A program made the translations under genes and the position numbers. A DNA stretch of 64,000 nt from Opitutaceae bacterium TAV5 (lineage in GTDB: Bacteria > Verrucomicrobiota > Verrucomicrobiia > Opitutales > Opitutaceae): positions 2,217,001 to 2,281,000 of the forward strand of contig CP007053.1 in NCBI GenBank assembly GCA_000242935.3, read 5' to 3'. A model generated the notes under the pieces. The model saw nothing but the letters and a program-made list of their open reading frames with translations, was not told the DNA's origin and made no database searches. Position 1 is the first letter of the stretch, and every line of letters starts with the position of its first letter. Shown one piece after another: positions 17,866-26,796 of the stretch.

Positions 17866-20187
17866 TCAGAACGACACATCGGCGCTGAGCACGAAGGTGC
17901 GGGAAGCGCCGGGATAATAACGGCCGCCGTTGTTGTTCAGGCGGTAGTAGTCTTCGTCGAAGATGTTGTTCACATTGAGACGGAGGGTGAGGTGGCGGTT
18001 GACCTCGTACGAGGCCAGGCCGTTGAAGAGCCAGTAATCCGGCACGTCGGCCAGCGAGGTGGCGGTGGGCGTGGTGGCGGTGTTGGTGGCGCGGCTCACC
18101 GTATCCACATACTGGACACCGCCGCCGATCGTGAGGCCGAAGGGGAAGCGGTAGGTCGTCCAGAGGTTGCCGGAGAGCTTGGGCGTGAAGCGGAGGTCGG
18201 CGCCGTCGGTGGTGGTGCCGGGTGCGGCGGAGGGCGTCTTGTTCTCGCTGTCCATCCAGGCGAAGCCGGCGAAAACGAGCCAGTTGTCGGTGATCTTGCC
18301 GGAGAGGCCGAGTTCGATGCCCTGGACAACCTGCGAGGAGTCGTACCGGAAGGGGACGAGCGGGTCGCCGGTGGAGACGGGGACGTTGGTGTTTTCCGAA
18401 TAGAAGTACGCCAGGGTGGCGAGGAGGCGGCTCTCGAAGAATTCCCACTTCACGCCGGTCTCGTAGTTGCGGGCTTCCTGCGGATCGGTGTTGGGGTTGT
18501 TGGCGTTGCCGGCGGCGGCGGAGAGGGTGAAGGTGCTGCCGGGCGGGATCATCGAGTTGCCGTAGGCGGCGTAGAGCGTGCCTTCCTTGACGGGCTTGTA
18601 GGCGACGCCGGCCTTCCAGCTGAAGAGGTCGTCGCTGGCCTTGATGCGGCTGAAGGTGTCGTCGGTCGCAAGGGCCTTGTAGTTGGTCCAGTATTTTTCC
18701 CAACGGCCGCTCAGGTTGACGAGGAGCTTGTCGGTGATGTGGATCGTGTCGAAGGCGTAGAGCGCGGCGGTGTCGATCGTGGACCGGGCGTAGGCCCCGT
18801 TGGCGGCGCGCGTCGGCTGCGGGCTGGGGCGGTGCGGGTCGGGATTGTGGACGTCCGTCGGCGTGCCGGTTGTGATGTTGCTCCAGGTGGGCACGTACTG
18901 GTTTTCGCGGGTGAGATCGAAGCCGGCGCTGAAGTCGTGCCGCAGGCTGCCGGTGTCGAAACGGGTGGTGAGGTTGGTCTGGTTGGAGAGGATGTCGTTG
19001 TCCTGCTCGCTGCGGACGGTGCGCGGCGTGACGAGGCCGGTGACGGGGTCGAAGGTGGCGGTGTTGGAGCTGCCCGGATAGGTGGTGACGGCGTCGCGTT
19101 CGGTCTTGGTGAAGACGGTCTGGTTGCGGATAGTGGTGTCGGGCGAGAGGTCGTGCTCGACACGGGCCATGATCGACCGGTGGACGACATCGTCGTAGTC
19201 GGTGGCGAGGCCGTAGAAATTGGTCTGGTCAACGGGCGCGAGGCCGGGCGTCTGGCCGGGGAGCGCGCCGACCGGAATGCCGGAGTCGGGGATGTTGTGC
19301 TGCTCGTCCCAGGAACCGGCGATGACGAGGCGGGTGGGGGTGCCGAGGCCAAAGGCGACCGAGGGCGAGATGCCCCAGCCGGTGTCTTCGGCGAAATCGC
19401 GTCCGGGGAGGCCGCTGTCCTGGCCCATGAGATTGAGGCGGAAGGCGGCGCCGGCCGCGCCGAGGTCCTGGTTGTAGTCGGCCGTGATCCGGCGCTGGTC
19501 CTCGCCGCCGTGTTCGGAGATGCCGTAGCTGGCGGTGCCGTTGACGAAGGTGCCGAGCTGCGGGGTCTTGGTGGAGAGGTTGACGTAGCCGGAGCTGCCG
19601 CCGCGGCCGTTGTCGGCGCCGGCGGGGCCCTTGGCGATCTCGACCTGCTCGATGTTGTAGATGTCGCGCTTGTAGGTGCCGGTGTCGCGGACGCCATCGA
19701 CGAAGATGCTGCCCGAGGTGTCGAAGCCGCGCATGGTGAAGGCGTCGCCGCCGCCGGGATTGCCGGTCTCGCCGGCAGTGAAGGTGATGCCCGGGGTGTT
19801 GCGGAGCACGTCGCTGAGGTTGGCCGCGCCCTGCTGGTTGAACACTTCCTGCGGGATGATCACGATCGTCTGCGGAGTATCGAGAACGGGCTCGGTGAAT
19901 TTGGGGGAACTGAGCTGCTTTTCGCGAGAACCGGCGATATCGAGGGCAGGCAACTCGACCTTGTCGGCGCCGTCGGCCGCCGGATCGGCGGGCGGCGTGC
20001 CGGCCGGGGCAGTGGCGGCGGGATCAGCCGCGACCTGCGCGCCGAGCGAACCGGCCATGACGAGCGGCGAGAGGAGCGCGAAAGCCCGGAACGCCTGGGA
20101 AGAGGCGGACAGCGGAGCGGCAGCGGTGGTGGTGGTAGCGCCGCATGTTGACGAGGACGAGTCGGGAGTCTGGTTAGCTGATGACAT
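17866..20187 (-). CDS. TonB-dependent siderophore receptor (Fiu/PiuA-like)
   Basis: Outer-membrane receptor of 773 residues for ferric siderophores. An unusually long leader precedes the hydrophobic stretch AFALLSPLVMAGSLGAQ. After it come a likely TonB box (VELPALDIAG), the plug domain with QTIVIIPQEVFNQQGA and GFDTSGSIFVDGVRDTG, and a 22-strand barrel ending in the C-terminal aromatic motif FVLSADVSF. The RDTGTYKRDIYNIEQVEIAK block is characteristic of Fiu/PiuA-type catecholate receptors. It is the first gene of a three-gene iron operon with piuC and the PepSY gene, and a possible Fur site lies 120-140 bases upstream. The ATG at 20187 may be too early, since the signal peptide begins only about residue 30. 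Confidence 0.92.
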   Translation of the reverse strand: MSSANQTPDSSSSTCGATTTTAAAPLSASSQAFRAFALLSPLVMAGSLGAQVAADPAATAPAGTPPADPAADGADKVELPALDIAGSREKQLSSPKFTEPVLDTPQTIVIIPQEVFNQQGAANLSDVLRNTPGITFTAGETGNPGGGDAFTMRGFDTSGSIFVDGVRDTGTYKRDIYNIEQVEIAKGPAGADNGRGGSSGYVNLSTKTPQLGTFVNGTASYGISEHGGEDQRRITADYNQDLGAAGAAFRLNLMGQDSGLPGRDFAEDTGWGISPSVAFGLGTPTRLVIAGSWDEQHNIPDSGIPVGALPGQTPGLAPVDQTNFYGLATDYDDVVHRSIMARVEHDLSPDTTIRNQTVFTKTERDAVTTYPGSSNTATFDPVTGLVTPRTVRSEQDNDILSNQTNLTTRFDTGSLRHDFSAGFDLTRENQYVPTWSNITTGTPTDVHNPDPHRPSPQPTRAANGAYARSTIDTAALYAFDTIHITDKLLVNLSGRWEKYWTNYKALATDDTFSRIKASDDLFSWKAGVAYKPVKEGTLYAAYGNSMIPPGSTFTLSAAAGNANNPNTDPQEARNYETGVKWEFFESRLLATLAYFYSENTNVPVSTGDPLVPFRYDSSQVVQGIELGLSGKITDNWLVFAGFAWMDSENKTPSAAPGTTTDGADLRFTPKLSGNLWTTYRFPFGLTIGGGVQYVDTVSRATNTATTPTATSLADVPDYWLFNGLASYEVNRHLTLRLNVNNIFDEDYYRLNNNGGRYYPGASRTFVLSADVSF

Positions 20188-20570
20188 GGGAATATGAAGA
20201 AAGGGTTAAAATTGAGATTGGGTCTCGGATGCAAGATGAATAACTGTTCATTTTTGATTTCATTAAAATCGATTCAACATTCAGGATAATCGTCAGTTAA
20301 CTCTGTTATTCGCATTTTATTTGCACCCGTTATCATTCTTTTCAACTCATGACCGAAGCCGGTTGACCGGATCGGCTCCGGGATAAACCGGAACCATCCG
20401 GCTTTTGCGATTGTTGCCCTTTTCTTGTGGCCTTGCGGCCATCCCGGTCTCGCTGGCGGGACAGCGCCTGTCGCGGCCGGCCGCCCTTCGCAAAAATGTC
20501 GCTCGGGCTCCGCGCCGGGCAAATCCGGTCTTCCCAATCGTCGGCGCGGCGGCTAATCCCGGCGGTTTCC
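20188..20570. other. Intergenic region with divergent promoters
   Basis: 383 bases between the TonB receptor (minus) and the repeat protein (plus). The first 170 bases are clearly AT-richer than the surroundings and carry the candidate Fur site; the rest is GC-rich. I see no gene in it. Confidence 0.6.
20306..20340. promoter_or_regulatory. Candidate Fur-type iron box
   Basis: On the receptor strand the sequence reads AAGAATGATAACG followed by TGCAAATAAAATGCGAATAA. The AATGATAA core and the repeated GCAAATA/GCGAATA hexamers in an AT-rich stretch resemble Fur boxes upstream of siderophore receptor genes. It lies about 120-150 bases before the receptor start. The match to a consensus was judged by eye only. 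Confidence 0.35.
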
Positions 20571-21977
20571 ATGCCGGATTCCGACACGCCGCCGCCTTTT
20601 TCGCCTGATCCGACCTCTTCGCCGGGACCGCTGCGCGCGGACATCGAGCGTTTTCTCGCTTTCGCCAACGAGGCCTGGCTCTCGGGCGATGCGGCGCGCC
20701 GCCAGTCCGCATTCGCCGCCAGTTCACAGATGCTGGAACGTCTGAAAACCGCCACCGCCGCCGACGGGCTCGATGCCGCCCTCGTTGCCGCCGTGTGGCT
20801 CGTGCGCGGGCACCTCCTCGAAACGCAACCCGACCCGCAGCAGGTGCTCGAAGCGCTGCGTTGTTATGAAAACGCCATCGCCACCCTCCGTCGCCAGCCC
20901 CCCGGCGGCCCGGGCGCAGCGACCGGCGCCGCTCCGCCCCGCCTCACCGCCCCGCTGGCCGGCGCATGGATGAACCGCGCCAACGCCCTCCTCCGTTTCG
21001 GCACGCCCGAAGCCTTCGAGGAAGCGATCCGCAACTACGACCAGGCCCTCGCCCTCTGGAAAAACGTGCCCGACGACGACCCCTCGATGCCGCGCAACGC
21101 CGCCGGCGCCGCGTGGATGAACCGCGGCAACGCCCTCCTCCAGCTCGGCGGCGAGGAACGCCTGCCGGAAGCGCTGCGCTCCTTCGACGACGCCCTCGCC
21201 CTGCTCGAACCGCTCGCCGCGCGCGGCGAACCCGCCGCCTGCCGCAACCTCGCCTCCGTCTGCGGTAACCGCGGCCTCGTCCTCATGGCCCGGGGCGACG
21301 CGGCGGGAATCGCCGACGCCATCGCCCTTCACGAGCGGGCCGTGGCCACGCTGCGTCCGCTCGCCACCGCCGACGCCCCCGGCATCCGCATCGAACTGGC
21401 CGGAGCCCTGCTCAATCTCGGCCAGGCGCGCTGGGCCTCCGCGCAGACACCGGCGGCGCTGGCGGAATTGCGTGAAGTCCTGCAACTCGTCGCCTCCCGC
21501 GAAGCCGATGACCTGCGCGCGGCCGACACCGGCCTGCGCGCCCGCCACGCCGCCTGCGTGATTTTCGCCGCGCAGATCGCGCAATCCCGCCCCGGCGGCG
21601 AGGAACGCGCCGCCCTCGTCGCGGAAGCCGGCGACTTCGCCGACGAGGGGCTCGCTCTCGCGCGCACCTGGGCCGCGCGCGGCGACTGGCTGCAACCCGC
21701 GGCCACCCGCCTCTACGAATTCGGCGCGTGGCTCTACCGCACGCAACAGCCGCGCTTTCTCGCCGAGTTTTTGCTGGAATTTCTCGGCGACAACGACGAA
21801 CCCCGCCGCCGGATCGCCGCCCATGCCGTGACCGCGGCGCGGCAAAAACTCGTCCAGAACGGTTTTGCCGGCATGTCCGGCGACGCCCTCCAGGATGCGC
21901 TCGACCTCCTCCAGTCGCTCCACGATGTGGAAGAACGGCTGGCGCCACCGGCGCCTTCCGGCGCCGGAGAAGTTTGA
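20571..21977 (+). CDS. TPR-like helical repeat protein
   Basis: 468 residues, all helical, with repeated units resembling tetratricopeptide repeats: AFEEAIRNYDQALALWKNVP, LPEALRSFDDALALLEPLAA, ADAIALHERAVATLRPLATA and TPAALAELREVLQLV. Repeats of AWMNRGNALL (twice as AWMNRANALL/AWMNRGNALL) mark equivalent positions. No signal peptide is seen. TPR proteins act as scaffolds; no partner is evident here. The frame runs to 20427, but the upstream part reads as low-complexity Arg-rich sequence, so the ATG at 20571 is chosen. Confidence 0.7.
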   Translation: MPDSDTPPPFSPDPTSSPGPLRADIERFLAFANEAWLSGDAARRQSAFAASSQMLERLKTATAADGLDAALVAAVWLVRGHLLETQPDPQQVLEALRCYENAIATLRRQPPGGPGAATGAAPPRLTAPLAGAWMNRANALLRFGTPEAFEEAIRNYDQALALWKNVPDDDPSMPRNAAGAAWMNRGNALLQLGGEERLPEALRSFDDALALLEPLAARGEPAACRNLASVCGNRGLVLMARGDAAGIADAIALHERAVATLRPLATADAPGIRIELAGALLNLGQARWASAQTPAALAELREVLQLVASREADDLRAADTGLRARHAACVIFAAQIAQSRPGGEERAALVAEAGDFADEGLALARTWAARGDWLQPAATRLYEFGAWLYRTQQPRFLAEFLLEFLGDNDEPRRRIAAHAVTAARQKLVQNGFAGMSGDALQDALDLLQSLHDVEERLAPPAPSGAGEV

Positions 21978-22102
21978 AATTTGTAGTTGGAAATTGGAAA
22001 TTTGTAGTTGGAAGTCAGTGACAATTCACCAGTCGACAACTCTGCCGAAGACCCATCCCCAACTTCAAATTCCCAACTTCAAAATTCAAAATTCAAACTT
22101 CC
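21976..22102. repeat. GAAATTTGTAGTTGGAA fold-back array
   Basis: The 17-base word GAAATTTGTAGTTGGAA occurs exactly at 21976-21992 and 21997-22013, a 21-base period. The stretch 22057-22102 is its approximate inverted counterpart (CAACTTCAAATTCCCAACTT). It overlaps the stop of the TPR gene and fills the gap to the next gene. Confidence 0.8.
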
Positions 22103-22110
22103 ATCCCCCC

Positions 22111-23337
22111 ATGCTTCCGCCGCTGACCCGCATTCCGCCCGACGTCGTCGCGCTCGCCGACTACGAACGACTCGCCCGCGAACGCATCGCGCCCGACGCA
22201 CGGGAATGGCTCGAAGGCGGCTCGGCCGACGGCATCACGCTCCGCGAAAACCGCGCCGCCTTCGATCGCCTGCAACTGCGCGGCCGCGTGCTCGCCGACT
22301 TCAATGCGCCGCCGCCCGCGTCCGCCGCGAATGCCGACGCGGCTGACGCCATCGCCCATCCCACGCGCGTGACGCTGCCCGGCGGCACCACGCTGGCGTT
22401 GCCCGTGCTGGTCGCCCCGATGGCGCTCCACCGCGTCGTCCACCCGGAAGGCGAACGCGCCACCGTGCTCGGCGCCCTCGCCGCCGGCGCCGGCATGGTC
22501 GTGAGCACGCAGGCCAGCGTCAGCCTCGAGGAAATCGCCGCCGTCGCCGCGCAGGCGCGTGCCCGGGCGCAGCCCGACACGCCGGCCGGGGCCGCATCTG
22601 TTGCGGACAGCCCGCTCTGGTTCCAGCTTTACCTGCACCCCGATCGCGGCGTCACCCGCGCTCTCGTGCAACGCGCCGAAGCCGCCGGGTACCGCGCGCT
22701 CGTCGTCACGGTCGACGCGCCCGTCGAGGGCGTGCGCAACCGCGAACGCCGCGCGCAGTTTCGCCCGCCGCCCGGCGTCGAGGCGGTCAACCTGCGCGGC
22801 GCTCCCGCGCCCTCCGCATCCCTCCCTCCCCTCCCCCGCAGCCCGCTCTGCGGCGGCCTCATGGGCGTCGCGCCGACATGGGCCGACATCGACCGCCTGC
22901 GCGGCGACACCCGCCTGCCGGTCATCCTGAAAGGCATCACCGATCCCGAGGACGCCGCCGAAGCCCTCGCGCGCGGCGCGGACGGCCTCATCGTTTCCAA
23001 CCACGGCGGCCGCACGCTGGATACCCTGCCGGCGACGATCGACGCCCTTCCCGCCGTCGCTGATGTCATTGGCGGACGGATACCGCTCCTGCTCGACGGC
23101 GGCGTGCGCCGCGGCACGGATATCGTCAAGGCGCTCGCTCTCGGCGCCCGAGCCGTGCTGGTGGGGCGCCCCGTCCTGCACGCCCTCGCCGCCGCCGGCG
23201 CGCCCGGCGTGGCCCACGCCCTGCGCATCCTGCAGGCCGAGCTGGAAATCGCCCTCGCCCTCACCGGCCGCCCGAGCGTGTCGCACGTCGACCGCAGCGT
23301 GCTGCGGCCACAGGCTCGCGGCAGAGCCGGCGGTTGA
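22111..23337 (+). CDS. FMN-dependent alpha-hydroxy-acid oxidase/dehydrogenase
   Basis: 408-residue member of the glycolate oxidase/L-lactate dehydrogenase family. Landmarks are REWLEGGSADGITLRENRAA near the start, the FMN site VAPMALHRVVHPEGE near 100, the strand LVVTVDAPVEGVRNRERR, the FMN-contacting lysine in VILKGITDPEDA near 271, the catalytic histidine and arginine of SNHGGRTLD near 296, and LLDGGVRRGTDIVKALALGA at the end. It oxidises an L-2-hydroxy acid to the keto acid; which one is not clear from sequence. It starts right after an inverted repeat array and ends six bases from the convergent LamG gene. Confidence 0.9.
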   Translation: MLPPLTRIPPDVVALADYERLARERIAPDAREWLEGGSADGITLRENRAAFDRLQLRGRVLADFNAPPPASAANADAADAIAHPTRVTLPGGTTLALPVLVAPMALHRVVHPEGERATVLGALAAGAGMVVSTQASVSLEEIAAVAAQARARAQPDTPAGAASVADSPLWFQLYLHPDRGVTRALVQRAEAAGYRALVVTVDAPVEGVRNRERRAQFRPPPGVEAVNLRGAPAPSASLPPLPRSPLCGGLMGVAPTWADIDRLRGDTRLPVILKGITDPEDAAEALARGADGLIVSNHGGRTLDTLPATIDALPAVADVIGGRIPLLLDGGVRRGTDIVKALALGARAVLVGRPVLHALAAAGAPGVAHALRILQAELEIALALTGRPSVSHVDRSVLRPQARGRAGG

Positions 23338-23343
23338 GAGGCT

Positions 23344-24243
23344 TCACCGGCCGCGACCGCGCAACCGGAAGGCACCGGCGGCGAGGGCTGCCGCGGCACA
23401 CAGGATGGCGACCGCCGCCGGCTCGGGCACCGCCGTCATGCCTTCGCGCCAGATCAGGGCCAACTCGGCCGATGTCAGCGCCGTGTCGTAGATGCGAATG
23501 TCGTCGAAAAGCGCGGACGGACTGCGGTCAAACGAACTGGCTTGCGTGCCGGCGATCCGGAATTCGGAGGACACCAGCGACGAGGAAATGCCGTTGCCCA
23601 GCGAACCGGCATCGGTACCGGCGCCGGAGGCGACCTTGGCCGTAAGGTCGTCGCTTTCTGTCGTGGCCACGTAATACGAAACGCGGTCCGCCTTCGCCTG
23701 CGCACCGTCGAACGTCACGGCGATGAAGAGCCATTGCCCGATTCCGCCTTCGGTGATGTTGACCGTGCCGGCGCTGCTTCCGGTCACGGAAAAGGCGAGG
23801 CCGAAATTGTCGGCCGTTCCGCCGGTGTTCGGAACATCGAGCGTGAAGCCGGAGCCGAGACCGCTGGCGGTGCTCTGCCAGCTCAGGAGCCGGTCGTATT
23901 GCAGGGGCGCGGCCTGGAGGTTCACCCAGAGCGTGATCGTGAGCTGCGTCCGGTCGGCGAGCAGCGCCACGCCGTCCGCGCCCGTGGTGGCGAGATAGTT
24001 GCCGCCCCCGTCGCCGGTGGAAAAAGCATAACCGGCGCCGGATGGCGTGTTGCCGGCCACGTAGCCGGCAGTGCCGTCCGCGTTGTGGAGCGCAGCGTCG
24101 CCGGCCGTGGCGCCAGCGGCGGCATTGGTTGCCGCCTGATCGTCAAACGTGTAGTGGAGAATCAGCGACGCACGGGCATCGGCGGAAAGCAAGGCGGCCA
24201 CAAGGACCGCGGCGGCGAGGGTGATATGACGGGTGGTTTTCAT
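23344..24243 (-). CDS. LamG-domain PEP-CTERM protein
   Basis: 299 residues: a signal peptide (MKTTRHITLAAAVLVAALLS), a LamG/concanavalin-like beta-sandwich (LILHYTFDDQAATNAAAG at its start, FDDIRIYDTALTSAELALIW at its end), then VPEPAAVAILCAAAALAAG and a basic tail, a typical PEP-CTERM sorting signal. PEP-CTERM proteins are processed by an exosortase and placed at the cell surface; the exosortase is not in this window. The domain suggests carbohydrate binding. It is the last gene of a minus-strand series that begins at 29960. Confidence 0.85.
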   Translation of the reverse strand: MKTTRHITLAAAVLVAALLSADARASLILHYTFDDQAATNAAAGATAGDAALHNADGTAGYVAGNTPSGAGYAFSTGDGGGNYLATTGADGVALLADRTQLTITLWVNLQAAPLQYDRLLSWQSTASGLGSGFTLDVPNTGGTADNFGLAFSVTGSSAGTVNITEGGIGQWLFIAVTFDGAQAKADRVSYYVATTESDDLTAKVASGAGTDAGSLGNGISSSLVSSEFRIAGTQASSFDRSPSALFDDIRIYDTALTSAELALIWREGMTAVPEPAAVAILCAAAALAAGAFRLRGRGR

Positions 24244-24304
24244 GATGGTTTTGCGAACGGGAAAGGTGGACGGGCAAACGCAAGGAAGAGTGATTTTTCC
24301 GGAT

Positions 24305-25147
24305 TTACTTGCCCGCGTGCCGGTGGAAAAGCGGGGTGTGGCCGCGAGCGAGGCGGAAGGCGCGGATGAAGGAGCTGGGCGAACGATAGCCGACGCGCGC
24401 GGCGATTTCCTCGACCGGGAGGCGCGTGGTGCGGAGCAGGCGGGCGGCTTCCTCGAGCCGTGCCTGGCGCAACGCCCGGCCGGGCGCGTTGCCCCAGAAC
24501 CGGTTGAGCCGCCGCGAGAGGTGCGAGGGCGAGTAGCCGAGCTCGCCGGCAAAACCCTTCACGGTCGTCGCCTGAAGGCCGATCAGGCGCGAATGTCCCG
24601 GAGGCTCGGTGACGATTTTGCCGAGCGGCACGCCGTGGCGCTCGGCGCACGACCACCAGGTCTGGAACCAGTCATAGGCGCGGGCCGACCAGGCATGTTC
24701 GTCGAGCGCGGCTCCGGCAGGCGAGGTCGCCAGGCGGACGAGCGCGCGGGTCTTGCGAACGATACCGGAGTCCGGCGGCAAGGTCTGCACCGTGCCAAAG
24801 CGATCGATCATGTAACGGAAGGCGGAAAGCGCGCACTCGCCCGTCATGTGGACATACAGGTGAACCCAGGGCCAGCCGGCCGGAGGCATGAGGAGACGGT
24901 TGCGGTTGGGCTTGAGCGCCACCAGCACGCGGCCGGGTTCGAGACGGATGCGCTGTTGCGCCGTTTCGTAAAAGGCGTGGCCGCGAAGCGTCATGATCCA
25001 GACGGCCTCGGGTTCGATGGCATCGAAGGCGAGCGGGTGCTGGCGCAGCGGGCCGGTGAATCGGGTGAGGCCGAAGAGCAGCGGGCGGAAATGAGGCCCG
25101 TCCCAGCGTTCGCCGGGCGGGCGGGCCTGGAGAATGTCGGGGGTCAT
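24305..25147 (-). CDS. AraC-family transcriptional regulator
   Basis: 280 residues. The N-terminal cupin-like sensing part (AVWIMTLRGHAFYETAQQRI) is followed by a C-terminal AraC DNA-binding domain with GFAGELGYSPSHLSRRLNRF and the second helix-turn-helix LPVEEIAARVGYRSPSSFIR. Its ATG overlaps the stop of the upstream DUF4380-like gene as ATGA, so the two are translationally coupled and probably in one operon. A regulator coupled to a secreted protein suggests that both respond to the same glycan. Confidence 0.88.
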   Translation of the reverse strand: MTPDILQARPPGERWDGPHFRPLLFGLTRFTGPLRQHPLAFDAIEPEAVWIMTLRGHAFYETAQQRIRLEPGRVLVALKPNRNRLLMPPAGWPWVHLYVHMTGECALSAFRYMIDRFGTVQTLPPDSGIVRKTRALVRLATSPAGAALDEHAWSARAYDWFQTWWSCAERHGVPLGKIVTEPPGHSRLIGLQATTVKGFAGELGYSPSHLSRRLNRFWGNAPGRALRQARLEEAARLLRTTRLPVEEIAARVGYRSPSSFIRAFRLARGHTPLFHRHAGK

Positions 25148-26142
25148 GGCGTGAGTGTTTCCGCGAGCCAGCCGGCGCGCTCGGCCGGGGTATGGAGGGA
25201 GGGAGGGAAATCGACCAGCCGCCAGCGGACAGTCCACTCGCGCGATTCGCCGGCGCGGAGAAACCAGGTGGGCCCGAGCGTCTCGATTTCGTAAATTGCG
25301 CGACCGGGTTCGAGCCAGGTCTGGAGGTTGCTTTCGTCGAGGTAGAGCGCGGCCGGGTCGTAGCGGACGGTTTGCACAAAGGCGGAACCGCCGGAGACGA
25401 GCGCGATCCAGCGTCCCCAGGTGCCGACCTTCAGAGGCGCGGCAGCGGAGGCCGCGGCGGGCCAGGGGACGTGAAGCGCCCGTGGGGCGGCGGCCCCGGG
25501 AAGCGGAAATGCGGCGGGGCGGACCGGCGAGAGCGCGGGCCACCATTTGAAGGATTCGCCTTCGGCCGCGGGACGCACACGCCGGTCGTGTTCCATGAGC
25601 ACGTAATCGCCCGCACGAACCGCCGTGACAGCCCAGACGTGGACGGGGTACGGAGAATCGGCCAGACACTCGAAACGAACGGTGTGGAGCACCTCCGCCC
25701 GCCCGGCTTCCAGCGTAATGGTGCGTATGATACGCAGGGCGAGATGCCGGCTGTCGCGGCTGCGCAGGGTGAGGCGGGCGGGAGAGGCGAGGGTGGCGGC
25801 CGGGTTATGTTCCATGACGGCCCAGGGCTGGTCGTCGAAGGCCGGGTCGAAGTTGTGCGCCCCGTAGATTTGCGGAGAGAGTTGCAGAAACATCGGCCAG
25901 ATGCGGTCGCCTCCCCAGGGTTTCCAGTCGGTGCCGGAAGGCACGGCGCGGTCGTCGAACGCGATCCGGTCGGGTTCGCCGTGTCGGGCAAACCGGGTGA
26001 CGCGACCGGCATCGGGAGCGACCTCGAGAGTGATGCAGCCGTTGTCGAGCGTGAGAACGGGGCCGGCACGGCGGAGCGGCTCACCGGCGACAGCGGATGC
26101 GAGCAGGAGGGTGAAGCAGGCAATGGCGGGGGATGCGCGCAT
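25144..26142 (-). CDS. Secreted DUF4380-like protein
   Basis: 332 residues with a signal peptide (ACFTLLLASAVAGEP). The body looks like a galactose-mutarotase-like beta-sandwich of the DUF4380 type: LTLDNGCITLEVAPDAGRVT, GGDRIWPM and VHVWAVTAVRAGDY. A role in carbohydrate binding or epimerisation is inferred only from the fold. The stop codon overlaps the start of the AraC gene. It follows the CBM-like gene by 14 bases on the same strand. Confidence 0.6.
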   Translation of the reverse strand: MRASPAIACFTLLLASAVAGEPLRRAGPVLTLDNGCITLEVAPDAGRVTRFARHGEPDRIAFDDRAVPSGTDWKPWGGDRIWPMFLQLSPQIYGAHNFDPAFDDQPWAVMEHNPAATLASPARLTLRSRDSRHLALRIIRTITLEAGRAEVLHTVRFECLADSPYPVHVWAVTAVRAGDYVLMEHDRRVRPAAEGESFKWWPALSPVRPAAFPLPGAAAPRALHVPWPAAASAAAPLKVGTWGRWIALVSGGSAFVQTVRYDPAALYLDESNLQTWLEPGRAIYEIETLGPTWFLRAGESREWTVRWRLVDFPPSLHTPAERAGWLAETLTP

Positions 26143-26156
26143 CGGCGGGGCGGTTT

Positions 26157-26771
26157 TCAGGGAGCGGCGGTTTCGACGATGCGGATGTCGTCGAGCCGGA
26201 TCTTGCCGGTGCCCTTGGCAACGACACCAAAGACGACGTGGACGGCGCCCGCGGGAATTTTGGCGACGCCGCCGAAGCCTTGCCAGTCGTCGGCGGGCTT
26301 CACGAAGTCGATGATTTTCCAGTCGAGCTGCTTCCAGTCGGCGTCGAACGCCTGGAGGACGATCTGGCCGAAAGAAAAATTCCCCTCGGCGCGAATCATG
26401 CCGCGGACATGGAGAGCGCCGGTGGCGGGAAGGGCGAGCAGGGGTTGTTGCGCGAAGCCTTCGGCTTCGGCGGCGGGCGCAACGGCTTCGAGCGAGAGAA
26501 GCAGGGACGCGGGGGCGGAGACAAAATCACCGGTGTCGCGGGCGAGGGTGACGTTACCGGCTCTGTGACTCCCGAGCGTCCACCCGGAAGGCGTGCCTGC
26601 CGCGGTGGCGAGGGTCATGTCGCCGTTGCGGATAAGGACAGCGGGCTGGCCGGCTGAAGATGGCTCCTCCTGCGCGGGGAGGCGGACGGCAGCGGCGACG
26701 GCGGCAAGAGAAACGAGCGCAACGACGGCAGCAGAATATCGGCTGAGGAGGATGGAGGATGACGGATTCAT
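26157..26771 (-). CDS. Secreted CBM-like protein, unknown
   Basis: 204 residues: a signal peptide (SAAVVALVSLAAVAAAVRLP) and one beta-sandwich similar to family 4/9/16-type carbohydrate-binding modules (VLIRNGDMTLATAAGTPSGW at the start, KIRLDDIRIVETAAP at the end). No catalytic domain is seen. The opening N-G-D-M phrase and the ending L-D-D-I are typical of this fold. The start at 26771 is chosen because upstream residues read as low complexity. An 11-base G run (C on the mRNA) lies ten bases before the start, at 26781-26791. Confidence 0.6.
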   Translation of the reverse strand: MNPSSSILLSRYSAAVVALVSLAAVAAAVRLPAQEEPSSAGQPAVLIRNGDMTLATAAGTPSGWTLGSHRAGNVTLARDTGDFVSAPASLLLSLEAVAPAAEAEGFAQQPLLALPATGALHVRGMIRAEGNFSFGQIVLQAFDADWKQLDWKIIDFVKPADDWQGFGGVAKIPAGAVHVVFGVVAKGTGKIRLDDIRIVETAAP

Positions 26772-26780
26772 GAAAAAAAT

Positions 26781-26791
26781 GGGGGGGGGGG
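26781..26791. repeat. G11 homopolymer in the leader of the CBM-like gene
   Basis: Eleven consecutive G on the plus strand, so C11 in the transcript, sit between the Asp-box gene's stop (26797-26799) and the next start (26771). Only nine bases separate the run from the ATG. Confidence 0.9.
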
Positions 26792-26796
26792 AGAGG

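Noticed and set aside
17023-20151. A 1042-codon open frame on the plus strand
   Set aside because: It lies antisense to piuC and the TonB receptor, both with clear family motifs. Its own translation is Gly/Val/Ala/Glu-rich without any domain, as expected for a shadow in GC-rich DNA.
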